Positions 23,001 to 35,000 of a stretch of DNA of 42,146 nt are shown here, piece by piece. The DNA is taken from positions 1 through 42,146 of the forward strand of contig JAIPMN010002326.1 in the NCBI GenBank assembly GCA_020650975.1, written 5' to 3'. The position numbers and the translations under genes were made by a program. Source of the DNA: Apostichopus californicus. Taxonomy: Eukaryota > Echinodermata > Holothuroidea > Aspidochirotida > Stichopodidae. A model generated the notes under the pieces. It was not told the origin of the DNA. It saw nothing but the letters and a program-made list of their open reading frames with translations, and did not search any database. Position 1 is the stretch's first letter. Each line of letters starts with the position of its first letter.

Positions 23001-26000
23001 ATAATTAAAATATTTTTGGTTTCGTCTAGCATCCACTGTTGAACCGATAAGTGCCCCTACGCACACGCTAGCTAGAGATTGAGAAGTGCGCTTCAATTTC
23101 CGATATAAATGTTCAATTATGTTAGCAAGTGATTACTTTCATCGATTCAAGAAAAGTCTTTGTTGAGAATTGTCATGCTTGTTGAGTTCAATAATATATA
23201 TATGATGATGAAATTCTCAATATAAAATTACTCAGAGAAACTGAAAAAGAATGCACCATTTTGCATCTAGGCAGTCAAAAATACGGGGACACCCCCTCCC
23301 CTTAGACCCCTCCCCCACTGCCGCTGATCACACTCATAAATTTTCCTCAATGTTGGAAAGTCTGCAGACATTGACTAGGTTATATCCAGCTATCCTACTA
23401 TTAGTGATAGATAAAAGTTAGACATTCCACTTCCAAGATTCATCTGCCATGAAAATTCTCTCATCCCATCCATGACTATGTGGGAACGAGATCTACATAA
23501 AATTGTTATAAGCTACAAGGCCTAAAGGGAATACCACAACCGGCCGGCCCCTAGACTAACCACCAATAAATGTTTTACACTGCTACCCGTGTGAGACTTG
23601 TTTTTCTCATAAAATTGTCCCTCCATGCATTTCTTCTTCTTGTTTTATTTGTTTAATGTAATTTCTTCCTCAAAAAGTCTATAAACGTGCATAAAAAAAC
23701 CTAAGTTAACTTGAAGAAGGGAATGTTGATCTGTCAAATTCCTTTCCAACTATACACTTCACAGATTTATTTGCATGATTCAAGAAATCAGATCCCCTGA
23801 CACCAAGCTTCCCAGACTATGGGTCCTAGACCCCCAAAAATAGTTCAAGCTTTTACGGTGTGGTTATTGAACCTGGTAGCAGGAGACGACAAAATTTTGA
23901 TCAGTAAACAATGTTTTCAATGGAAGTTGATAGCAAATTTCCTTCTTCTCAAGTGGTGATTTGAATTCCAAAGTTTGATTAATGTGTGTCGGTTGTCGTT
24001 TAAGTAACTCTCAGTCAATGTGCATGCGCAATCAAGTTTAATCAAATCAGTCAATACGTAGTTTACTCACCAATCCCCAGGGAGAACATACTGTGTGATT
24101 GTAGGCTTTACGAGTTTATGATTCGTGTCTAGCCTGGGGAGGAAATCACACCATACCGGTCACCGAGGCGAAAAAATAAAGGTTTAGGAAAGTAGAGCCT
24201 TACCAGACCACCGAAGAGGATGACGATTACGACGAGATAGAGGATGTGATAGGCAGGCCAGAGGAGAGGGAATGTGCTCTGAAGGCCGGCATAGTCCGGG
24301 ACTCCTCCTAGCATCAAGATGGTGACCACTTCAACTGCTAGAAAAGCATGTTTCATTGGATAGTAATGAACTCCAAATAGGAGGCAACCCAAACAAGCAA
24401 AGGAAGCTTCTAAAAGTAAGTAGGAAACCTGAAATGGAGACGACACAAGAGATATGTTTTTGGTAAAGTCGGTATTTATAAAAAGAAATTTAGATTTGAA
24501 ATTAGAAGAGTAGGCAAAATGTTGTTGACATTCCCCCACCTTGCCCAATCCTGCAACCCTACCCAATTTATTCCATTCACCTCCCCGCGTCGACCTCTTC
24601 CACTAGCAGGAAGCAGCTCACTTTGGGTTCGTTTTTTACCTTTTGTGACAAAACAGAATCATATAATCATTCATCTACCCCTGCCCTCCTTACCCCTCCC
24701 TCCCCCATCCCCAAAAAGAATACAAATAAGAAAACATGAGAACATCTTTCATCTTTGCAGTTCCTAATCAAACAATAAATAGCTAAGGATACTCTTCCAA
24801 ACCCCAAACACAGAATGCATCATAATTAAACACAATCGGGAAAAAAGAATAGTTGTAGCTACATCCCACCAACCCTGCCCCCTCCCACCCCTCTCCCCCT
24901 CCCCACCCTCCACCATCAGTCCAACTCATCTCTGCCTATTAATCTCTCTCTGCCACCTTTTACAGGGACAGAAAACCCTTTTATTTTCTTTACTTCAAGA
25001 CATACAAAAGAAAGAAAAAAAAAAACATTTCAAAAGTAAAATCCCAAACACGTCAGAAACTGAAAAAATTGCGATTAGTGACACTCACAAGGAAACCCAA
25101 GAGTTCTCTAATGGTTGCATCGATGACAGCTCCAAATTTCGCCACCATTTTGTTGAATCGAAAGAGATGAAGGAACTTGAAGCTCACGATGAAGACCAAC
25201 CAGCCAATCAGATCCCTGACACACTACAAAAAAACAAAAAAACAAAGAGAAATGAGGTATTTTTATCAATGACATCTTTATACATATCACATTGCAACAC
25301 AACGTTAATGTGACATGCAAAACTTTGCCAAGCTACCTTATAATGCCAAAAAAAAAAATTTTATTAAAAATTTGACAGTTACTTACCTTGATATTCCAGA
25401 CAGAATATTTTAGTTAAATATCTGTGATGTTGCCACGGAAACCTTTTTCACTTGGAAATGTTTTACTTGAATCTTTCAATCTTTAAGCCTCTCTTACATT
25501 TGAAATATTTGCATAGTAGTAAATTCATATACAGCCAGCACAACGTTTGTTTTCCCTTTTTTTTTATTTCTTTTATCATTAAATCTATGTTCCTGCTTTG
25601 ATAAAACCAAAAAAATTGACAGTTTAAAGCAGAGGCTTTCTAGGTCCTGCATGCTTTCCCCCTTTTCCCATTACTATTTAAAAACTGTCACAACTTTGAA
25701 AATTCATGCAAAAAAAGAAAGATGGCAACATTAAGTCACCACACAATACAGTGTCTAAACTTTTCAGGCAGAATATTTTTAAAGCAGAAATTTGAAATGA
25801 TTCCAGTTGTGCTAGACCAAAACAAATCTATTTATTATTTTTTTTTTTACTGTCATTTTGTTTGTATATTGTGGGAGTTTCTTAATAATATTTTGACCAA
25901 TGCTAGTATTGATTTAAATATTAATAAGGTAGAAAGGGTATTATTTGGTTGTAATCATGACTGTATGTTTAATTTGATTGTTATTCTAGTGAAATATTAT

Positions 26001-29000
26001 ACTTTTAATTGTAAACAGAAAAAAACAAATTCTATCTGTTTTTGGGTTGCTTGACTTTTTTGAAAGGTTATACTTTAGCTTACAGAAATGCATATTTAGA
26101 TCTAATATGAAAAATGATAGGGAACGATATTGGGAGCCTTGGGTAAACTTATTGGGAATTAACATTGAACATTACTAAAAGATATACTTTCCCATTGCAT
26201 GGGATTATATGTATTTGAATTATTTTTGCGTTTACAAAGCAAGATGATACATGTTGATTGTCGTAACACATAAGGTTAACTTTCTACCTGATCCCAGTAA
26301 GCAAGGAAGGACATGTCCACAAACTCCTCCAGGTAAGTGGCTCTCAGCCTTCGGGTAATTTCGGTGACGTGGGCGAAACGGTAGACGTACATGGCAAAGT
26401 ACGTCAAGGATAAGACCACTTTACCAATCTACGAGAAAAAACGAAAAGAAGGCCACTGAAGGTTGGATGAAAATATTAAAAGGTCAACAAAGCTTGAGTA
26501 GGTGGGGGCGGTGTTCAAGAGCTGCATGTAGACTAAATAAAATTCGGGTTAGTCAACTAGGGGCAATGAGATGGGGTTGTTCAGCAAAGTCAGGAAACAG
26601 GGTTGGATGGAGCTTTAAAACTGAATCACACCAAGATGTGGGTACAATGAACGATCCTTACCAAGGACAATTATCTTTTATCCAAAATAAATTAATTTTT
26701 AGAACCTTGGGGAAGATCATATACCACTGAAACCTCTTTCCGTAAAGTTTAAAAGGAATGACGGACGGACAGACCGATTAACGGACAGACGGATAAAAAA
26801 AATAAAAAAATAATACTGAAGGAAACTGACTGAATCCATTTTACTAGCCGGCCCAAAACCCAATTAGTACTACCGAATACTGACCTCTAACCACGCCCAG
26901 ATATCCCGAAGGTACCTGGATTTTAGTTTCACAGCTCTCTGAACTTCCTGCTTCCCACTTACAGCAGTCATCAGAAGAAATACAAACTGCAAAGAAGAAA
27001 AAAATGAAACGGCGAGAAAGAGAGTAAACGGTTGGTAACTTGAGCTAGGTCAATGCTGTATACAGAGACTTCTGTTTCAATCTATATGAGAATCATCAAA
27101 TGAAACATTCATTTTCATCAATTTTTTTTTTTTCAATTTCTTTATTCCAGTATAAATTAAAAAATTTATAAATAAGACACATAATAATGATACACAAAAG
27201 ACGTAAAAATGTACAATCATGAAAGCATGAACAAATAAGAAATAAGATGGAGGATTAGAAGTTTGAATGATTAAAAGGATTATAACAGAGATTCTAAGAA
27301 CCCATTTTGAATATAAATGGCTGCTCTGTAGATAAATGAGTTCTTAAAAAGCATAATTCTAAAAGTTGGCAAGATAGTAGGAATTCATAGATTGTACTTG
27401 TTGGTTCTATTGCACAGAGAGATCAACTCGGAGTGAAGTGGGTGATCTTTAGAACTATGTATATTCTTAGCTAGTCTTATGAATTCATTTGTAGCAGCAG
27501 TGTTTACTTTACCAACCAGGCTCTCATAGTCGAGATTAAATATATTTGGGCAGTATTTCAAGAAACTTCTGATTCTTTTCTTGTCCTTTTCAAGTTTCTG
27601 TCAACATCAGAGAAACTTGCATCAATTATCAATTTATTAACACAATTATTTAAATATTTCAACAAGCTTCTCCTTGCTTCTACATCCATCATTCTTGTTT
27701 ATATTATTTATGTAAAACGATTACGCACAAATCTATCGAATGAAAAGTAATTTCAGTGGCATTATCTTGGACTTAAAGCAGTCCCAAGCTGTCGGTCTTA
27801 CCTCGCAAGCCATTATGAAATAATCGTACCCCGTCTGATAACGGTAGACCAAGACGGATTCTATCTTGGGAAGAGGATAGACAGCACCAGTGCCTGGCAT
27901 TTCTGCCAGCAACGCCACCGAACTGAAACGGAAAAAAATATAATAATAATGATATTAATAATAATAATCAGCAGTTACTTTTACGACGCTTAGGCGACCA
28001 CAAATGTGGGAGAAACCCGCAGGGGCTTATGGATTACAAGTTACAAGTCGGGTGGCTTCCAATTCAACATTTTAACTCAAATTTGGAATCTTTTCACTTT
28101 AGAATGTCATGTCAGATGGGAAAACCGTAGATTGATCTTGGATGAAAAACCCCACCTTACTATGACCCGGCCGGGGAATGAACCCGGAACCTCCCGATTG
28201 CTAAGCCTCATTGCTTCAAATGCCACCATCTTTATCCACTTGGCCACAGCACCGGTCTCAGTGTGAGTTAGATGTGTGTATATGACCCTTATCTATCTGA
28301 ACTAGCAGCAACACACATTACGATTACAAATATAAGAAAAAATGACAACTTCTGCTTAAAGTTATAATGGCTGTAATACCTCCCATCTGTGCCACTTTTC
28401 ATGTCCTTACAATAACCAGGATGCCAAGACAGACATTTTCTCAACAGTGTGCTCATTGATAACTAGTGAAATCATGTACTGAAGGGTAACTTGTTAAACA
28501 AATATGCTTGAAATCAAAAACCGACGATTTGTAAAATATTTCACTTAAGTATCATTGCTTGCTATTTCTAGCAAATCTATGTAATATTCTAGCCACTATA
28601 ACAAAGATTCCCAACTATGCCAAATCTACCATTTCTTTTCCGGGAAAAAAAGAAGAAAAAAAAACAGTGTTAAATTGTCGCAGCGTAATGCTTACCTGAA
28701 GATATTTGCTGGAGCGTTGTACATTGTGAATTCGATGATCACTACCCGTGTGAAATCGTCGATCCAGCCTCGCTCTCGGAGAAACGTCAACTGATCTGAT
28801 GCACCAGCCCTGTGAAATAACGCAAAGTACACCTAGCTGACCAAAATTCAAAAGGAACTTTCTGCTTAGTCTTGCTGTTTCTTTTAAACTGATTGTACCT
28901 TGTTGTAGTTGTATTCTGTAAAAGTTTTTTTTGAGGCATTTTTTTAGTTTTATTAACTAATTTTTTTTTCATGCTTTATCCTCAGACATGCTAACTGAGT

Positions 29001-32000
29001 TAAGAATATTTCAAGAGGTTAATTATTTTATGACTCTTATGACTGGCAAAACATCTTACACCATGAATTAAAGCATAAACACCTTACACCATGGATGATA
29101 AGGAACACACATCACATCATGGAACATACATTACACCATGAATTACACCATAAACACATTACACCATGGATGATAAGGAACACACATCACATAATGGACA
29201 TCAAGGAACACACATTACACCATGACTTACACCATAAACATCTTACACATTAGGGATGTCAGGGAACACATCCTTACACCAAGACAGGCACACACCAAAC
29301 ACCATGAATGGCACTGATTTCTACATGGGAACAAGACTCATACACATGACCCATCCATGGAAGTGAACGCACCTTGCACCTTAAATGTTGGGGGTGGGGG
29401 GGGGACACTTTACACCATAAAATGGGACATTTACCTAGTTTTGTTCAGCTCGACGTTATATCCGTCTCCTTCGTATGAACTAAGCATTCCCCACTTGCTG
29501 TACCGGTTCAGCTCCTGCTTGGTCTGATGGTGCCAGATCTTGCCAGGACCGAACGGTTTCCTGGACTGGCTCACTCGGCTGTACGGAGGTTCACAAGAAC
29601 CGAAGTGGCCTCTGACGGCAGACGACAGGGTGCAATATCTCGGATCTACGCGAACCTGTCGTAGGCTTACCTTGCCCAAGATGACGCTCTCGCTCTGTAC
29701 CGTTTCATTCTGAAAAGAGATATTAGTAATTCCAGAAAAGAATAAAAAAAAAAGTTTTCTGCATGATCGTCATGATTCCTAGATTATATGTGAATCAACG
29801 TTTACCATTAGCCGTCAACATCAGTGGAAGCTTATAAACAACTTTTACACAATTTTTAGGAGTGTTAGCTCAGTGGTTAACGACGGTGCCTTTCAATCAT
29901 AAGGTCCCGAGTGTGGGGAGGGAGGGGGGCAGTGGTGCCTAATGTTTGTTATTCTTACCATAAGTTGATTATTATTCCAGTCATCAACAAACAGCTCGTT
30001 CAAGAGGTCATTTTCTACCCAGTACCAAAGATCACCGACGGTCCTCACATCCGTAAACGGGTGAGGAGTCCTTTGAAAGAGGAAAGGAAAAAAAACACCA
30101 TTCATGAAAAATGTAATTACAAAACTCCTGTTACAATCACCAGACACTCAGAAAAGCTTATTCAAACCAAAGAATGGAAAAAGGAGATGTTTCCTTTTCT
30201 TGTATTCATGTAACAAACAGTATCTTCTTTTTGGAACCATTTTTCTTATTTTCTTTACTGATAAAACAGCAAAATATGAGAATATGCTTAACGAAGGAAT
30301 CCTCGGGTGATTTACTTGGTGACCATTCTCAATGTAGCGTTTGAGGCTAAAGAGTATAAAAAGCTTACACTTCATTAGCTTGACTTAGTCAACTTTCATT
30401 TCAAATCAGGAATTTAGATTAAGAACTTGAAAAATGTTGGAAGGTTCTTGAGTTTGTGTTTGTATGTGAAAACTAATAATTCATTGAACAATCAGAGAGA
30501 TAAAACTTGTGGAAAAGGAAGTTCAATAAAAAATCAAACACTACTCACTGCTTTATGAATCACTTAGGGGAACCCTCCCCCCCCGCCCCCCCCCCAAAAA
30601 AAAGGGCAGTTGCCTTGGTGTGCTCAACAGTAATCATATTATGAGGAAATACTTGGTTCATTTTGTAGAATGATAATAAACTGGCAAACCAATTATCAAA
30701 AGTAGCTGTATTAAAATAAGTGATTGTTTTCAAACAAGATTTGGTCATCTGAAATTAACAAATCTAACATTTACCTCACAAATTTATCGACGATGCCATT
30801 GTTGATAGGGTAGTGGAGATGCATCTCTTTGCCGTACGCTATCAACATCAGACAGAAGGCCACGGTACTAAAGAGGACGATGTCCCTGGAGAAATTAAGC
30901 CGAATGACACAAACGTTGCAACTTCAAACCTTGCTCGTGATGCAGGGTGAGGAAGAATGGGGAAGGTTAAGGAAGGGTAGGGGATGGGAGAGAGGGGGGA
31001 GGGGAGAGAAGGATAGCAGTATGGGATTTACAATTTCTTATTTCCTTTTAAGAATGTTACTATATATTGCAAATTAGCGAAAGAAATGAAGGCATAAAGA
31101 GGTTGGGGGGGGGGAGGGCGAGGAAGAATAAGTTATATTTAATCCTCACTTACACACATAAAACATTTTACTCTTAAAAGGATATTTACTTTCATTATGC
31201 CACCAAAACGTCTGCATTCTGTACAATTTCGAAAGAGTTTCCAGAATTTCTTCAGGGAGTTAAGTTTCCCTCATCCCAGACCAACTGCTGAGTTGTGTCA
31301 AATTTGCATTTCCTTCATCTGTGCAAGATGTGTATGTATGAATATCCTATAACACTCAAGACTCTCTCTATCTAATTCACTCACAACATGTCAAACAAAT
31401 TCACTCAAAAACAAGAAAGAATTTTATCTAGTCCTTTTCTCAAAAAGGACAGTGAAATTTGACGATATGAACAAAGGTATCGATACCATTATCTCATCCT
31501 TCACCTTATAAGCTATTTTAAAATGTTATACATTTTGGTTTTACATGACAACTTTTCAACTCACGACATCTTAAACGACAAAATTCTACAACTCCTGAAA
31601 TGCCATCAGATTTAAGTCGATTGCATTTCAGTTTATTTACACTATTAGCTGTACTGAGCTTGATTGCAGCATCATCACCAAATGTCTCACTCCTTGCTCT
31701 CTTTTGTATTTGACATCTCTTACCACAAGATGGCGACCATGTTCTTCTCTTTCTGCATCTTCTCCTTGGCTTTCTCTAATTCATCCGACTGAGGCGGTCT
31801 GGCGAACCTGAGATACCTAGCTCTCTGACGAGCTTCGATGCCCTTCGAGGTTCAAGAATTAGAGAGGATAAATGTGATGCAGTTATACCCCATAGCATAC
31901 ACAAACATTATCATGACATATGAGAGACCCCAGACCCCCTCCCACCCCCTCCCCATCCCCAACTAACCCTTCAATACCCTTTTAGCACCACCTTTTGTCC

Positions 32001-35000
32001 AACAACAAGTTAATGAAAGAAAAGTTTATCTATAGTGGGTGGTATATGAAAATTTCCATATTACCAAACTGATCAAACTGGAAGAAAAATTCTTTAGGGT
32101 TACAAGACAGTCCAGATGTCTCACGGCATGTACTCATATTAATACGTAGATTATGAAGACAATCTAACCGTATCCAAGTTTTATTTTACGTGCAGTTCTT
32201 TTTCTCCCATCGATTGTACGAGATGCGAGAGCAATAGAGAAATAAATATGTTTCATAAACCTTCCGCCAAGGGTTGGTTAGCTCAGCTGGTATTCCTAAA
32301 GTCACTCATTCAAATCCTGTTCTATCATATATTGTTGATTTATGTTTCCAATAATGTTCTAAATTCCCAAACCATTTTCCACACACTTGCTCACCAAAAA
32401 ATGGTACAGGTGACCAGGTTTGTTAGGGCTTCTAGCAAATTCAAGAGAAAATGCAATTGTAGATTCAATATGTAATACAGAAGGAAAAAAATTTTCCATC
32501 TGTATCAAACTGGACTAATATGCTCAAAAAATAAAACGATTAACTGTATCAGCTAGAGCAGCAATTTTTTGTCGCTGTCTTTTGGTCACGTTTTATAACA
32601 CTTAGTTGATCTATGACAAAACCTGGGGCATACATAGCAACCAACTCAAGTGTTCCAATCCATGGTGCTGGGGCCTTTGATACAAGCCTTGGTGACAAAA
32701 AGCACCGTTCACCATTCAACAAGAAATCAGCACTCATGACACCTCCAACCGACCTAGTTGAGAACCCATTTCTGAGCTAATATAAGCTGGGAGACCACTC
32801 AACCGCTGATAAGTGACAGCAAAATCCTACATCCCGACGAATCGTGTCTGTTTGTAAATAGTGAAGACAGACTCAAAATCATTCAATTTAATCATCAAAC
32901 ACTCGCCGCTATTTAACATTCGTTTGGTGAAAGACAATACTAGCAGTGTGTCTTGAGATGGATCAACTGCAAATTTGCTGGGAAGGTTTCGATAAGATCG
33001 TCAAAAACTGGCAAAAAAAGGGCTTTTACTTACGTTCTGAATTTCCAGTTCGCTGCTCTGCCATCTTCCTTTGGCGACTTCCACCGGGTCTAGCAGATCT
33101 GTGTTGTCATCGTAATGGTCAAAGAGCTTCATATTGTTTCGGTGCCTCCAGGCCTTAGCAACCGTAATCATCGCCATCTACATTTAATTGAAGGAAGGGC
33201 GCTACATTTACAAATATTGATAACTCAAAAAATGAAAATTGGCAAGTAAAGAGAAGGTTGCTCGTATGTTAAGGCAAACTAATCAAACGTTGGAAAAGCG
33301 AAAAGATATTTTTAGCTAGAATGTGATTGGAACGGGTGACCTCGGGATAAAAAGTCTAACACGGGGCTTGGAACCCTTCTAGCCAAAACATTTCATTGCT
33401 CTTCTCCATTGTTTATAATTTCCCAGTCAGTTTTTCCAATGTTCATTCATTGACTGATACCAAAGAGAAACAGGAAAGGAATCCACCCTTGCTGTTTATT
33501 ACACCACTGAGACCCAATGACACCCGCAATCAATCGCTGGAGGAGCCATTCCGAGCCTCACTACTGCAATCACCTCAAAATTCTTTCCAAGTACAGTTTT
33601 ACATAGTTTGCTGAATAGACTGAAATCGTTATTGCAAACAAAGTGAACTAAGTGACTGCATAACTAACACGAAAAGAATATGTCAAACGACATCTAGTTT
33701 AGGATCGATAGGTTAACGTAGCAATGAGAGGAATGGACCTCTTACCACAAACGGCTGAGTTACAAAGAAACACTGCATGAAGGAGAAATAAAATGCCTGC
33801 ATCCAAAAGACAGCTTTCCTGTAGCTGAATCTAAAATAAATAAGTGAGAGATATAAGCAGAATAAGTAACAAACAATATAAGCAAAATAAGTGACAAACA
33901 TACAAAATAAATTGAAAAATACAGTAATGGCAACAACAACAACATTAATAATATTTCAACCCAGACAAGTAATTAATATTTTATACTTTGGTCCAATCAA
34001 TGCTCTAAATGAGTCGATTAAACCATCACACTGCATTTTCTTTTACCTATGGTCATGACGAGAGATTCCTCGTGTGACACAGAAATCCATCATGAACTGT
34101 GTGTGACCTACCGGTGGTGGGTGCCCCACCTCTCTTGCCGATAACTTTTTGCTTGATGGGCTCTGACACAAGGCATGAGAATTTGTTATGTAAAACCTGT
34201 GGAGCCTTTATGTTTCTCTACATCCTCAGAGAATGGATCCAACAATGCAGTATTTCATTAACAGATGCATGTTTTACTACAAACTTTCAGAATTTTGCAG
34301 AGAAAGGAATCAGGGTGATGGTATTGCCTACAACCTGAGGGCAAATGGGTTCACAGGGGTCCATGAAAGAAAATGGGCCCATAGAGCAGAGAGGCCCGTC
34401 AATATTTTACAGACTTTTATACACTGTTAGAACTACTATCTCAGTGAAACCAACCAACATTTTTGTGGTCGCAGCCTTAAACATGGGTGGAGCTGAGATC
34501 GTCAATGATGCTCCCCATGTCTGGGGGGGGGGGCGGGGAGTCTGTGAACACGTCTTCATTTTCCCTAGGGGACCTTGGGTGTGAAGGGTTCAGCACCAAG
34601 GGCCGAGGGATGTTATTTTTCAAACACTATTCTTCACTGCATTTTCAACACGTGTAGTATCTGTCACTGGGTTTTATCGCTATCGTCTGTACTTACAGAT
34701 GACCAAGGCCTAGGGTGACCACCGACGAGATAACGATGACCACGATGCAACCAACCCAGGCGATGAAGTAACAGGCCCGGGGCAACCAAATCTTGGGCCG
34801 ATGAAGTTTCTTATGTTCGGGCTTTGACCTCTGACCTTTCCCCTGTGACTTCAGCACATCTGCGTCCGAAGGACTTCTCGATGGGCTACGGGAGTGAAAA
34901 TGAGCAGAGGCTTCATGAGCTTAAAAAAAATGTAAGCAAACGGTTACCAGGGTAACGCACGCCACTGGAACCGAGTAAAATATCAGACGACAACAAAGAG

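Noticed and set aside
24129-24203. In-frame continuation of the S6 exon to a TAG as the real gene end
   Set aside because: Downstream exons keep correct phases and a polycystin-like tail, so a short end is at most an isoform; kept as a question under findings.
29053-29290. A CRISPR-like array
   Set aside because: Units are degenerate and contiguous with no unique spacers; the setting is a eukaryotic intron.
33713-33945. A separate small membrane protein on the - strand
   Set aside because: The hydrophobic part outside 33746-33830 is AT-rich intron; the true part is the TM5 exon.
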